From DASYXZ01 sp035934315 (lineage in GTDB: Bacteria; Acidobacteriota; Terriglobia; UBA7540), in NCBI GenBank assembly GCA_035934315.1, contig DASYXZ010000019.1:1-46975 (forward strand): a stretch of DNA of 46,975 nucleotides, written 5' to 3'. Position 1 is the first letter of the stretch, and each line of letters opens with the position of its first letter. The position numbers were made by a program, and so were the translations under genes. Positions 16,284 through 24,873 of this stretch are shown one piece after another. Under the pieces are notes generated by a model. That model made no database searches. It saw only the letters and a program-made list of their open reading frames with translations, and was not told where the DNA came from.

Positions 16284-17021
16284 ATGCTAGGGGCGAACCT
16301 TTTCACTCTGGGTTTATTGTTCTTTCAGGAAGAAGCACCCACGATCAGCTTTAATCCGCTGCAGATGTGGGGTTTGATGGGATGGCCGGCAAGGTTTGTC
16401 GTCATTCTGCTTTTTATCATGTCGGCGTGGTCAATCGGCGTGATGATTGACCGTTGGATTGCCTTCAGCGCCGCCAAGAAGCAGTCGCGCGTTTTTGCGC
16501 CGTCTGTTGCGGGCGCACTGAAGGACGGCAAAATGGATGAAGCCATTTCCATTGCCGAGCAGAACAAGCGGAGCCACCTGGCCAAGGTGGTCACTGCGGG
16601 CTTGCAAGAATTCCAGGCCCATCAGGTTTCCTCCGAAATACCGGGCGAGGAAATTGAAGCCTCCAAACGCGCCCTGGAACGGGCGGCGGCAATCGTTCAC
16701 GCGGAACTTAAGCGTGGCGTTTCCAGCCTCGCCACGATTGGTTCCACGGCTCCCTTCGTCGGTCTGTTCGGAACCGTGCTCGGCATCATCAACGCGTTTG
16801 CCAAAATACAAGCGGAGAAAACCACAGGCTTGACGGCCGTCGCGGGTGGTATTGCCGAGGCTCTTATTACCACGGCTTTCGGAATTTTTGTGGCTGTCCC
16901 GGCGGTCTGGATGTACAACTATTTCACCAGCAAGATTGAAGCTTTTGATGTCGAAATGGACAACTCATCCTCAGAGTTGATCGATTACTTCATTAAACGT
17001 TCACAGCGAGGGAAGCGGTAA
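16284..17021 (+). CDS. exbB: MotA/TolQ/ExbB proton channel protein
   Basis: 245 residues. First membrane helix about 30-52 (FVVILLFIMSAWSIGVMIDR), two further helices at about 145-170 (SLATIGSTAPFVGLFGTVLGIINAF) and 190-218 (AGGIAEALITTAFGIFVAVPAVWMYN) forming the proton-channel core. This is the ExbB/TolQ fold that pairs with ExbD and drives TonB. GGAGGAAAC is 10-11 nt before ATG at 16284. Its stop overlaps the next gene's ATG by one base (TAATG), so ExbB and ExbD are translationally coupled. TolQ cannot be ruled out by sequence alone, but the TonB gene just upstream favours ExbB. Confidence 0.93.
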   Translation: MLGANLFTLGLLFFQEEAPTISFNPLQMWGLMGWPARFVVILLFIMSAWSIGVMIDRWIAFSAAKKQSRVFAPSVAGALKDGKMDEAISIAEQNKRSHLAKVVTAGLQEFQAHQVSSEIPGEEIEASKRALERAAAIVHAELKRGVSSLATIGSTAPFVGLFGTVLGIINAFAKIQAEKTTGLTAVAGGIAEALITTAFGIFVAVPAVWMYNYFTSKIEAFDVEMDNSSSELIDYFIKRSQRGKR

Positions 17022-17467
17022 TGGCTATTAAAATTTCCGGCGGCTCGGCGGTTTCTGACATCAACGTGACCCCGATGGTGGACATCATGCTGGTGCTGTT
17101 GATCATCTTCATGGTCATCACGCCCATGCTGCAAAAAGACCACCCCGTTAACATGGCCAAGGCGGAAAACCCAAGGGATATGGCGGACGCGGAGAAGGAA
17201 GACGCTGTCGTTGTCGCCGTCTCCAGGGACGGCAAGCTGTATATCGGCTCGAACCCTGTCACTCTCGACGAACTCACGCCCAAAGTGAAGGATATGATTG
17301 CGAATAAGGTGGACAAAACTGTCTATCTTAAGAGCGATGCTCAAGCGAAGTACGGCGTTGTGGTCCAGGTGGTGGATAACGTGCGGGCAGCCGGGGTTGA
17401 ATCGCTGGGACTCCTGGCCGAAAAACTTGAGAAAAAAGGGCCGGGCCCTGCCCCAGCGACGCCCTAA
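17021..17467 (+). CDS. exbD: ExbD/TolR-family protein, first copy
   Basis: 148 residues. N-terminal cytoplasmic stretch, then the ExbD helix with its proton-carrying Asp in INVTPMVDIMLVLLIIFMV (about 14-34), followed by a periplasmic alpha-beta domain (about 60-138; DAVVVAVSRDGKLYIG, then VYLKSDAQAKYGVVVQVVDN). The C-terminal tail is Pro/Ala rich. It overlaps exbB by one base. A second, different exbD follows 93 bases later; pairs of ExbD proteins are known in Xanthomonas-type TonB systems and in Acidobacteriota. Confidence 0.92.
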   Translation: MAIKISGGSAVSDINVTPMVDIMLVLLIIFMVITPMLQKDHPVNMAKAENPRDMADAEKEDAVVVAVSRDGKLYIGSNPVTLDELTPKVKDMIANKVDKTVYLKSDAQAKYGVVVQVVDNVRAAGVESLGLLAEKLEKKGPGPAPATP

Positions 17468-17526
17468 CGGGCAGGCTCGATCTCCACGTTGAACCTTGGG
17501 GGTGGGACTCATTTTCCATCTGCCCG
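17468..17526 (+). promoter_or_regulatory. Long-range inverted repeat between the two exbD genes
   Basis: CGGGCAG, beginning on the base after the first exbD stop codon, pairs with CTGCCCG 45 bases later, just before ATTTATTTTT. A stem with a U-rich tail suggests partial termination or RNA processing between the two genes. The loop is large for a simple terminator. Confidence 0.35.
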
Positions 17527-17560
17527 ATTTATTTTTCAGTAATTGAAGGAGGATGCTCCG

Positions 17561-17986
17561 ATGTCGATGAATGTTGGGGGTAGCAAAGCGGGTCCCATGG
17601 TGGACATGAATGTCACTCCGCTGATCGATGTTTTGTTGGTTTTGATTATTACTTTCATGGTGGTTACCAACTTGACGCCCAAGGGCCTTGACGCTATCGC
17701 CCCACAGTCCAGGCCGCCAAGCAAACAGCAGGAAGTCGACACCCACACCATCGTGGTGAGCATTGACGCGGGAAAAAACATCAAGATCAATGAGACCCCC
17801 GTAACTATCAACGAGCTTGGTCCGCAGCTCGATGATATTTTCAAGACTCGTAACGAACGCATTATTTTTGTCAAAGGGGACTCTACACTGCCTTTTGCCG
17901 ATGTAGCGAGAATAATTGATATCGCCAAGGGCGTGAACATCGATAAGATTGGATTGATTACGCATAACCTGGAAGAAGGCAATTAA
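17561..17986 (+). CDS. exbD: ExbD/TolR-family protein, second copy
   Basis: 141 residues. The helix with the key Asp is MNVTPLIDVLLVLIITFMVV (about 16-35); the periplasmic part follows (VDTHTIVVSIDAGKNIKINE, then RIIFVKGDSTLPFADVARI). It shares the helix with the first copy but is otherwise well diverged, with a longer Pro/Gln linker. AAGGAGGATG precedes ATG at 17561 at normal distance, which decides the start over an upstream TTG. It ends 34 bases before the TPR lipoprotein gene, in the same transcript. Confidence 0.92.
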   Translation: MSMNVGGSKAGPMVDMNVTPLIDVLLVLIITFMVVTNLTPKGLDAIAPQSRPPSKQQEVDTHTIVVSIDAGKNIKINETPVTINELGPQLDDIFKTRNERIIFVKGDSTLPFADVARIIDIAKGVNIDKIGLITHNLEEGN

Positions 17987-18020
17987 TCCCCCACTGGATA
18001 GTCCACGGAGGAACCGTAAG

Positions 18021-18830
18021 ATGAAACTTCAGAGACTCGCCCCGATCTTTGGGGTGTTGCTCCTGGCTTTTGCGTCGGTCGGGTGCAATAAGTTGAGGGC
18101 CCGAGATCAGCTCAACAAAGGCGTCGGCTCATTTCGCAATGGCCAATATCAAGAGGCCATCAATCATTTTCAGAAGGCGATAGAATTCGATCCCTCTTTG
18201 CTCAATGCCCGCCTCTATCTCGCGACGGCATCTTTTCAACTCTACGTGCCGAGTGGTGATTCACCCGATAACGTAAAAGTTGGGGAAGATACCATCAAGG
18301 ATTTTGAAGACGTTTTGAAATATGACCCTAATAATGTAAACGCCATTTCCAGCATTGCATTGATTTATTACTACATGAAAAATTTCGAAAAGGCGAAGCA
18401 ACTTCAGGAAGAGCGCATCCAAATTGAACCTAATAATCCAGAGGTCTATTACTGGATCGGGCAGTTGGATTGGGATTTGGTCTATCCCCGCCGCATGCAA
18501 TTGCGGAAGGATTTGGGGATCTCGAACCCCAAGGATCCTCTTAAGCCTGATGTTTTCCCCCCTCTACCTGAAAAGGCACGCGCTCAATTGGAGGAAGAGA
18601 ACGGCCCGCTGGTGGATGATGGCATGAAGGCGCTGCAAAAAGCCATTGAACTCAGACCGGATTATAACGAGGCTATCGCTTACCTGAATTTGATGTACCG
18701 CGAGAAGGCTGACCTTGAAGCGGACCCGGCGGCGCACGATGCTGACATCGCCAAAGCCAATGAACTGAATGAGCAGGCCAATAATCTCTTAAAGGCTCAG
18801 CAGGCGAAGGCCGCCCAAACCACCAAATAA
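18021..18830 (+). CDS. TPR-repeat lipoprotein
   Basis: 269 residues. Signal peptide with lipobox ending FASVGC (Cys22), so probably lipid-anchored. TPR motifs at about 30-65 (GSFRNGQYQEAINHFQKAIE), 85-120, 120-150 (NFEKAKQLQEERIQIEPNN) and 195-225 (GMKALQKAIELRPDYNEAI). GGAGG lies 8 nt before ATG at 18021. It ends the TonB-ExbB-ExbD-ExbD run and is followed by a strong terminator. The position suggests a partner of the energised TonB complex, perhaps in the periplasm; this is inferred from context. No enzymatic motif. Confidence 0.88.
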   Translation: MKLQRLAPIFGVLLLAFASVGCNKLRARDQLNKGVGSFRNGQYQEAINHFQKAIEFDPSLLNARLYLATASFQLYVPSGDSPDNVKVGEDTIKDFEDVLKYDPNNVNAISSIALIYYYMKNFEKAKQLQEERIQIEPNNPEVYYWIGQLDWDLVYPRRMQLRKDLGISNPKDPLKPDVFPPLPEKARAQLEEENGPLVDDGMKALQKAIELRPDYNEAIAYLNLMYREKADLEADPAAHDADIAKANELNEQANNLLKAQQAKAAQTTK

Positions 18831-18896
18831 CCGGACCCGGAATTTCCCCGATACCATTGGGATTGTTTTCACCGTGAACCTTTGTGCTTCCCCAAG

Positions 18897-18923
18897 GCCC
18901 TGGCCATCGCGCCAGGGCTTTTT
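18897..18923 (+). terminator. Rho-independent terminator after the TonB/ExbBD/TPR operon
   Basis: GCCCTGGC pairs perfectly with GCCAGGGC over a 6-base loop and is followed by TTTTT. It lies 67 bases after the TPR gene stop and 127 bases before the rel start, and so separates the two units. Confidence 0.88.
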
Positions 18924-19049
18924 GTTGCAGACTCCCTTCAACGGAAGACCGGCTACGTTGGCCAGGCTCACTGCCGGCCAGGATATGGACGATTCCAAAC
19001 GTGCGTTGTGCTTGTACCGCGCTCCGTCGCTGCAATAGAATGGAGGGGT

Positions 19050-21206
19050 ATGGAGTCTCTGCTCCAATTTGAAGAAATTGTGAGGAAGGTACAGGCCTAC
19101 CGTCCCGGGGACGATGTGGGTTTGCTGCGCAAGGCGTTCGAGTTCAGTTGCCTTGGACACAAAACGCAAAAACGCCTTTCTGGCGAACCGTATGTTTCCC
19201 ATCCCCTGGAAGTTGCCAACGTTCTCGCCGACATGAAGCTGGACGTGGTGTGTTTGGCGGGCGGGATGCTGCACGATGTCGTGGAGGATACGCCTACAAC
19301 CATCGAGCGGGTGCGGCAGGAATTTGGCCCTGAGGTTGCGGGCATTGTCGAAGGTGTCACCAAAATCAGCCGCATCGAGTTTTCCAGCCCGGAGGAACAG
19401 CAGGCGGAAAACTTCCGCAAGATGGTGCTGGCCATGGTGGATGACATCCGCGTGGTCCTGGTGAAATTGGCGGACCGGCTCCACAATATGCGGACGCTTG
19501 AGTATTTGCCCGCGGAAAAACGCGCCAGAATCGCACGCGAAACTTTGGAAATTTACGCGCCCATTGCGCATCGGCTGGGCATGGGGAAAGTCCGCAGCGA
19601 GCTTGAGGATCTGGCGTTCAAGCATCTTGATCCCGAAGCTTTTGAGGAAGTCAAGAAGGCCGTTGAGAGCCGCCGCAAGGTGAGCGAAGAATTTCTGGCG
19701 GATGTCCGCGCCCAGGTGGAAGCGAAAATGAAGGAACATTCGGTTCCCGCCCGCATCGAAGGACGAATCAAGCGGCTGTATAGTATCCGCCAGAAACTCG
19801 TCCGGCAGCACATCACCATTGACCAGGTTTTTGACCTTCTGGCTATCCGGATTATCACCGACACGGTGAAGAACTGTTATTCGGCGCTGGGCGTCATCCA
19901 CAATACCTGGAGGCCGGTGCCCGGACGGATTAAGGATTTCATCGCCATTCCGCGCCCCAACCTTTATCAGTCTTTACACACTTCGGTGATCGGGCCTCAC
20001 GGCCAGCCATTTGAAGTGCAGATCCGGACGGAGGAAATGCACCGTATCGCCGAAGAAGGCATCGCGGCACACTGGAAATATAAAGGCGGCCTGAGCCCGG
20101 CACAGCAGGAAACCGAACGTTTTGCATGGCTGCGTCATCTGGTGGAGTGGCAGCAGGAGATGCGCGACCCCGGCGAATTTCTTTCCACCCTGAAAATTGA
20201 CCTCTACCCGGAAGAGGTTTACACCTTTACGCCCAAGGGCAAAGTGATTGTTCTGCCGCGCGACGCAACCCCCATTGATTTTGCCTATGCCATCCACACC
20301 GAAGTCGGCCACCGTTGCGTGGGGGCCAAGGTGAATGGTGCGATGGCTCCATTAAAGTCGAGGTTGCGAAACGGCGACATCGTAGAGATCACCACCCAGG
20401 TCAATCACCATCCCAGCCGGGATTGGCTGGGACTGGTGAAGACTTCGCGGGCGCGAAATAAAATCAAACACTGGATCAACCTCGCCCAGCGGAGTCAGGC
20501 GGTCGAAATTGGGAAAAAACTTTTGGAAAAGGAAGCGCGAAAATTCGATATCACTCTGAAAAAGGTTTTGGAAGAAGACACCCTGCGCGTGGCGCGTGAA
20601 TACGGATGCACCCATGGGGATGATCTTTACGCGGGACTGGGTTATGGAAAATTTGCGGCGCGGCAGGTGCTGGCCAAACTTGTCCCCACAGCTCTCATCG
20701 AAGCGGAGAAGCCCTCGCGGCTCTCCAGCGCTGTAAAGCGCGTTCTGGGCCTGAACCGTGACTCTGCGATTGAGGTGAACGGGTACGATGATTTGATGGT
20801 CTATCGCGCCAAGTGCTGCAAGCCGATTCGCGGGGAAGAAATTGTCGGCTACGTGACCCGTGGAAAAGGGATCGCGGTTCATTCAAAGAAATGCCCGAAT
20901 GTCCAAAATCTATTGTATGACGTCGATCGTCGAATCAACGTGGAATGGGCCGGACCAAAGTACAGCCTCTACCCCGTCAAGCTCACCCTCTTTACCGCCG
21001 ACCGCCAGGGTATGCTGGCGGAAGTGACCTCAGCCATCAGCGACGTCCATTCCAATATTCAAAATATCGAGGCTCGAACAGGTGATAACCAGGCCCTGAT
21101 TGACGTGACGCTGGATATCGTGGACATGCAGCACCTGGAAACAATTGTCTCATCGCTTAAAAAAATTGAAGGGGTCTTCCAGGTGGAACGGGTGATGCAG
21201 CCTTAA
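19050..21206 (+). CDS. rel: Bifunctional (p)ppGpp synthetase/hydrolase (RelA/SpoT family)
   Basis: 718 residues. Makes and degrades (p)ppGpp in the stringent response. The hydrolase HD domain is intact (His51 in YVSHPLEVANVL, His75-Asp76 in MLHDVVEDT). The synthetase domain (about 230-340) carries RIKDFIAIPRPNLYQSLHT; the RxKD form is that of bifunctional enzymes, unlike ExDD of synthesis-only RelA. A TGS domain (VYTFTPKGKVIVLPRDATP, about 390) and a C-terminal ACT domain (about 640-718) follow. Start at 19050 is the first Met that fits the family; GGAGG lies close (about 3 nt) before it. The frame is open upstream to 18882, through the terminator, with no homology there. Confidence 0.95.
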   Translation: MESLLQFEEIVRKVQAYRPGDDVGLLRKAFEFSCLGHKTQKRLSGEPYVSHPLEVANVLADMKLDVVCLAGGMLHDVVEDTPTTIERVRQEFGPEVAGIVEGVTKISRIEFSSPEEQQAENFRKMVLAMVDDIRVVLVKLADRLHNMRTLEYLPAEKRARIARETLEIYAPIAHRLGMGKVRSELEDLAFKHLDPEAFEEVKKAVESRRKVSEEFLADVRAQVEAKMKEHSVPARIEGRIKRLYSIRQKLVRQHITIDQVFDLLAIRIITDTVKNCYSALGVIHNTWRPVPGRIKDFIAIPRPNLYQSLHTSVIGPHGQPFEVQIRTEEMHRIAEEGIAAHWKYKGGLSPAQQETERFAWLRHLVEWQQEMRDPGEFLSTLKIDLYPEEVYTFTPKGKVIVLPRDATPIDFAYAIHTEVGHRCVGAKVNGAMAPLKSRLRNGDIVEITTQVNHHPSRDWLGLVKTSRARNKIKHWINLAQRSQAVEIGKKLLEKEARKFDITLKKVLEEDTLRVAREYGCTHGDDLYAGLGYGKFAARQVLAKLVPTALIEAEKPSRLSSAVKRVLGLNRDSAIEVNGYDDLMVYRAKCCKPIRGEEIVGYVTRGKGIAVHSKKCPNVQNLLYDVDRRINVEWAGPKYSLYPVKLTLFTADRQGMLAEVTSAISDVHSNIQNIEARTGDNQALIDVTLDIVDMQHLETIVSSLKKIEGVFQVERVMQP

Positions 21207-21259
21207 GGCGGTGTCCGGAGGGATGGAAAAAGTTCCGCCTGATCTTGCCAGGCAAAAGA

Positions 21260-21451
21260 CTACGGTGCCTTTTGGATTTTTCCGGACCGGATACATCCCG
21301 TACACACGCGAAGAGTTTTATGGACGCCGTCCACCAGCGCGCGGACGCGGCGCAGGTTGGGTTCCCATCGGCGCTTGGTAACGTTGTGGGCGTGACTGAT
21401 TCGGTTACCGAAGTGGGGAGATTTTCCGCAAAGATCGCACTCACGAGCCAT
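21260..21451 (-). CDS. rpmB: 50S ribosomal protein L28, zinc-binding (C+) form
   Basis: 63 residues. ARECDLCGKSPHFGNRISHA is the L28 start, and KRRWEPNLRRVRA the middle motif. Two CxxC pairs are kept (CDLC at residues 5-8 and CTGC near 50-53), the zinc-ribbon C+ type. GAGGTG is 6-7 nt before ATG at 21451. It converges on rel with only 53 bases between the stops. It is alone, not beside rpmG as in many genomes. Confidence 0.95.
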   Translation of the reverse strand: MARECDLCGKSPHFGNRISHAHNVTKRRWEPNLRRVRALVDGVHKTLRVCTGCIRSGKIQKAP

Positions 21452-21584
21452 AAGAACACCTCAAGGGGCGGCAGAGTTGGTAAAGCCCCATTGAATATTT
21501 TAACAGAAACCGGCCGGTTTGCCCATCCTTGTCCTGCCCAAAACTGTCCTTAGGTTTCGCGCGTAAACGCGTTACAATGTCTCC

Positions 21585-22652
21585 ATGCTTAAAATCAGCA
21601 ATATTTCACAGTCGACTGCTGTTGCGCTGGCAGGCTTGGTCCTGGCAGGACTCGCCCTTCTGCCAGCATGTAGCCGAAAGGCTTCCCCGAAAGCAGGCGT
21701 GTGGGCGGAAGTTGATGGCCGGCCGATTTATAGAGATCAGGTTGAAAGGCAGTACCACAGTCAAGCAGCGTCGGGTTCAAATGCTGCCAGCCAGGCCCAG
21801 GCTCTTACTTTCAAGCTGAATATTCTGGACGAACTTATTAATAATCAAATTCTGGTGGACCACGCGTCGCAGGCCGGTATTTCGGTGGCGGAAACCGAGG
21901 TGGATTCCAAAGTAAAGGAACTTCAGGTGGCTTTCACGGCGGACGAATTCCAGAAAAAACTGCGCGAACAAGGAATGGATCTGAATAGTTTGCGCCAGGA
22001 AATACATGAAAATCTCATCATCAATAAGCTTATCAATAAAGAAATAACATCGAGGATTGTGGTAACGGATGCTGAAATCTCCGATTTCTATAATCACAAC
22101 CAGGCCAGCTTCAACGTTCCGGAGACGCAGTATCATTTGGCCCAGATTCAAGTGACGCCCACTCTGGACCCGCAAGTGCGCAATTTGAAAAACGACGATG
22201 CCGGGACACCGGCGGCCGCAGAGCGTAAAATCCAGGCTCTCTACGCGCGCTTGCGGAGCGGCGACGATTTCGCCACTGTGGCGCAACAGTATTCCGAAGA
22301 TCCAAGAACTTCGGTGGGTGGCGGCGACATGGGGTTTGTTCCGGCCTCTTCATTGGCCACCAACCCGCAACTTAAGGCAGCGGTCGGTACACTTAAAGTC
22401 GGGCAAATTTCTGGAATCATCCGAACCGGCACGGGTTTCCATATTATTAAGCTCCTGGCCATCGAAGCGCCCGGCCAGCGCCAGCTTTCCGACCCTGGGG
22501 TTCAAAGCGCCATCCGGCAGAATCTTACCAATGAGAAAGAGCAGCTTTTGAAGGCAGCGTACATTGAAGATCTTCGCAATCGGACCAAAGTGGTTAACTA
22601 TCTCGCGCAGGATATAATCGCAGCGGCGGGCAATCCGGCCGGCGTTCAATAA
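21585..22652 (+). CDS. Lipid-anchored PpiC-type peptidyl-prolyl isomerase (SurA/PrsA-like)
   Basis: 355 residues. Probably a periplasmic foldase for outer-membrane or exported proteins. Signal peptide with lipobox LLPAC (Cys29). SurA_N-like helical part about 35-180 (VWAEVDGRPIYRDQVERQ; the repeated helices with LRQEIHENLIINKLI) and one parvulin domain about 180-310, recognised by YHLAQIQV, FATVAQQYSEDPRTSVGGG, DMGFV and GFHIIKLL. It has only one PpiC domain, unlike SurA with two, and is lipid-anchored like PrsA. No good Shine-Dalgarno before ATG at 21585. It converges on the biotin carrier gene with 20 bases between. Confidence 0.93.
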   Translation: MLKISNISQSTAVALAGLVLAGLALLPACSRKASPKAGVWAEVDGRPIYRDQVERQYHSQAASGSNAASQAQALTFKLNILDELINNQILVDHASQAGISVAETEVDSKVKELQVAFTADEFQKKLREQGMDLNSLRQEIHENLIINKLINKEITSRIVVTDAEISDFYNHNQASFNVPETQYHLAQIQVTPTLDPQVRNLKNDDAGTPAAAERKIQALYARLRSGDDFATVAQQYSEDPRTSVGGGDMGFVPASSLATNPQLKAAVGTLKVGQISGIIRTGTGFHIIKLLAIEAPGQRQLSDPGVQSAIRQNLTNEKEQLLKAAYIEDLRNRTKVVNYLAQDIIAAAGNPAGVQ

Positions 22653-22672
22653 TGAATCATTTCCAACGGGGG

Positions 22673-23218
22673 TTACACGAGTCGAAGTAATTTGATTCCG
22701 GTTTCGATGCCCGCTCCCTCTTTGACATAGACTCGATCCACACGTCCGGCACGCGGAGCGCGCAGTTCGTTTTGCATTTTCATTGCTTCGATCACCACGA
22801 GCCCTTCACCCTGCCCTATCTCCTGATTTTCCGCCACCAGGATTTTTACGATTCTTCCCGGCATGGGCGCCAGTATTTCCTGGGGACCTTCGTGCAAGCC
22901 CTCTGGAGCGGAGTGCCGGCGACGTCGCGGGTCCCAGACCTCCAGGTGATAGCGATGCATGCCCGCGGTCACATCGTAACTTGTCGCCTGCGCCCCGAAG
23001 TCGCCGGGGCGGGGCGCCACGTGGATTTCATAGGAGCGTTCACCGACGAGAATTGAGTAAACGCCCGGAAATATTTCCACCCAATTGGCTTCCCTTCGGT
23101 CGCCGTCAATAACAAACTGAAGACGCCCGCCGGCGACCGGGTTCGTACCCACCGGATTAAATTCGATCTGGTGGTTGCGAGTTCCAGAGCCCGTATGTTG
23201 CTTGATGTCAATTCTCAT
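22673..23218 (-). CDS. Biotin carboxyl carrier protein of an acyl-CoA carboxylase
   Basis: 181 residues. The biotinyl domain (about 112-181) has the EAMKM motif with Lys147 as the biotin site, after LAPMPGRIVKILV. The N-terminal 105 residues (FVIDGDRREANWVEIFPGVYSILV region) look like the extra domain found in the alpha subunits of propionyl- and methylcrotonyl-CoA carboxylases, here split off with the carrier. The carrier shuttles carboxyl groups from the biotin carboxylase encoded just upstream (10 bases) to the carboxyltransferase. The Shine-Dalgarno is weak, and the first Met may not be the true start. Confidence 0.92.
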   Translation of the reverse strand: MRIDIKQHTGSGTRNHQIEFNPVGTNPVAGGRLQFVIDGDRREANWVEIFPGVYSILVGERSYEIHVAPRPGDFGAQATSYDVTAGMHRYHLEVWDPRRRRHSAPEGLHEGPQEILAPMPGRIVKILVAENQEIGQGEGLVVIEAMKMQNELRAPRAGRVDRVYVKEGAGIETGIKLLRLV

Positions 23219-23228
23219 AACTGATGAT

Positions 23229-24758
23229 TCAAGGGCGGCGCGACCGGCGCGCGGGGCAATTATTCAAAAGCGAATCGCGCCCCGCCGTCTTCCACTTACT
23301 GCCGCGCGTCACGGGCGAAGGCTGAGAGCTGCCTTTCCGCGAGGCGTGCAGGGCCGCGGCCAGCATTGCGGCACGCTCCGCTTCGGGGTCAACGGATTCA
23401 ATGTCGCCCACCCATCCGCCCGTCAGAGCCCGGTCAATAAAAGTGGTGTCGATCCGCCCGGCGATGAAGTCCGCATGATCGAGGACATGGCGGAAAAAAG
23501 GAATGTTGGTCTGGATTCCTGAGACATTGTATTCGCCCAGCGCCCGGCGCATTCGCGCGATCGCTTCCGGCCGATCGTTGCCCCATACGGCCAATTTTGA
23601 GAGCAGAGGATCGTATTCAAGAGGCACGCTCCATCCTTCATACACACCACCGTCATCGCGAACCCACGGGCCGCCGGGAACTTTCAATCTGGTTATAAGG
23701 CCCGGGGAAGGAAAGAAATTGTTGGCAGGGTCCTCGGCGTAAATCCGGCATTCGAGCGCCCACCCGCGCATCTGAATGTCATCCTGACGCCACGCCAAAG
23801 GCTCGCCGGCGGCAATCTTTAACTGCGCTTTCACCAGGTCGAGGCCCGTCACCATTTCGGTGACTGGATGCTCCACCTGAAGCCGCGTGTTCATTTCGAG
23901 AAAATAAAAGTTGCGATCTTGATCCAGCAGGAATTCCACGGTGCCCGCATTCGTATATCCGGCCAGCGCGCCGATGCGCACCGCAGCCTCGCCCATTTTC
24001 CGCCGCAAATCCTGGTCCACGATCGGAGAGGGACACTCCTCCATCACCTTCTGATGGCGGCGTTGCAATGAACATTCGCGCTCGCCAAGATAAATCTGAT
24101 TGCCGTGGTGGTCGCCGAGGATTTGGATTTCAACGTGCCGCGGCCGGCCAATGTATTTCTCAAGATAAACCGACGCGTTATTAAAAGCGTTCTGTGCTTC
24201 GGAGCGCGCGTCGCGATACGCAGATTCAAGTTCGTCGGGAGTTGCGACAAGGCGCAGACCTTTGCCTCCTCCTCCTTCGGATGCTTTGAGCATCACGGGA
24301 AAACCAATTTCGGAGGCGATGCTCCGCACTTCTTCCAATGATTCGATATTCCGGTCTGTGCCTGGAACCACGGGAAGCCCTGCGCCGAGGAGCGCGCGCC
24401 GCGCCGCCGTCTTCGAGCCCATCAGTTCCATGGCTGCGACCGGCGGCCCGATGAACGTGACGCCCGCTTCCTTGCAGGCGCGCGCGAAATCGGGATTCTC
24501 CGCCAGGAAACCGTATCCCGGGTGAATAGCCTCCGCGCCACTGCGCCTGGCGGCGTCTAGAATTCGGTCGATGCGAAGGTAGCTCTCAGACGAGGACGCG
24601 GGACCGATGTGATAAGCCTCATCGGCATCACGAACGTGCTGGGCTTTTCGGTCAATGTCTGAATAGACCGCGACCGTGCGAATGTCCATCTCGCGGCAAG
24701 CGCGCATGATGCGTACGGCTATTTCGCCCCGGTTTGCAATTAGGATTTTCTTGAACAA
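23229..24758 (-). CDS. Acyl-CoA carboxylase, biotin carboxylase subunit
   Basis: 509 residues. ATP-dependent carboxylation of biotin with bicarbonate. N-terminal domain MFKKILIANRGEIAVRIMRA; ATP-grasp region with KASEGGGGKGLRLV (about 158-171), the HHGNQIYLGERECSLQRRHQK stretch near 220, and EMNTRLQVEHPVTEMVTG (about 288-305), all intact. Most residues of the AccC family are kept. The C-terminal 45 residues are Arg/Ser-rich and unconserved. The gene lies between a PccB-like gene (115 bases upstream) and the biotin carrier gene (10 bases downstream). Annotation as propionyl- rather than acetyl-CoA carboxylase rests on this pairing. Confidence 0.95.
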   Translation of the reverse strand: MFKKILIANRGEIAVRIMRACREMDIRTVAVYSDIDRKAQHVRDADEAYHIGPASSSESYLRIDRILDAARRSGAEAIHPGYGFLAENPDFARACKEAGVTFIGPPVAAMELMGSKTAARRALLGAGLPVVPGTDRNIESLEEVRSIASEIGFPVMLKASEGGGGKGLRLVATPDELESAYRDARSEAQNAFNNASVYLEKYIGRPRHVEIQILGDHHGNQIYLGERECSLQRRHQKVMEECPSPIVDQDLRRKMGEAAVRIGALAGYTNAGTVEFLLDQDRNFYFLEMNTRLQVEHPVTEMVTGLDLVKAQLKIAAGEPLAWRQDDIQMRGWALECRIYAEDPANNFFPSPGLITRLKVPGGPWVRDDGGVYEGWSVPLEYDPLLSKLAVWGNDRPEAIARMRRALGEYNVSGIQTNIPFFRHVLDHADFIAGRIDTTFIDRALTGGWVGDIESVDPEAERAAMLAAALHASRKGSSQPSPVTRGSKWKTAGRDSLLNNCPARRSRRP

Positions 24759-24873
24759 TTTGTTTCCTCTTGTCTACACGTCCTGACAACCACCCGAAAT
24801 CGCGGGGCGCCGGGTGGCTCTAATCTCTTTCAGCTTCGCTTCTTGATGCAAAACGATTGCTCGCATAATTCAC

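Noticed and set aside
18789..19901. 370-codon minus-strand frame opposite rel
   Set aside because: Complement of the conserved rel coding sequence; His/Asn/Phe-rich shadow with no family pattern.
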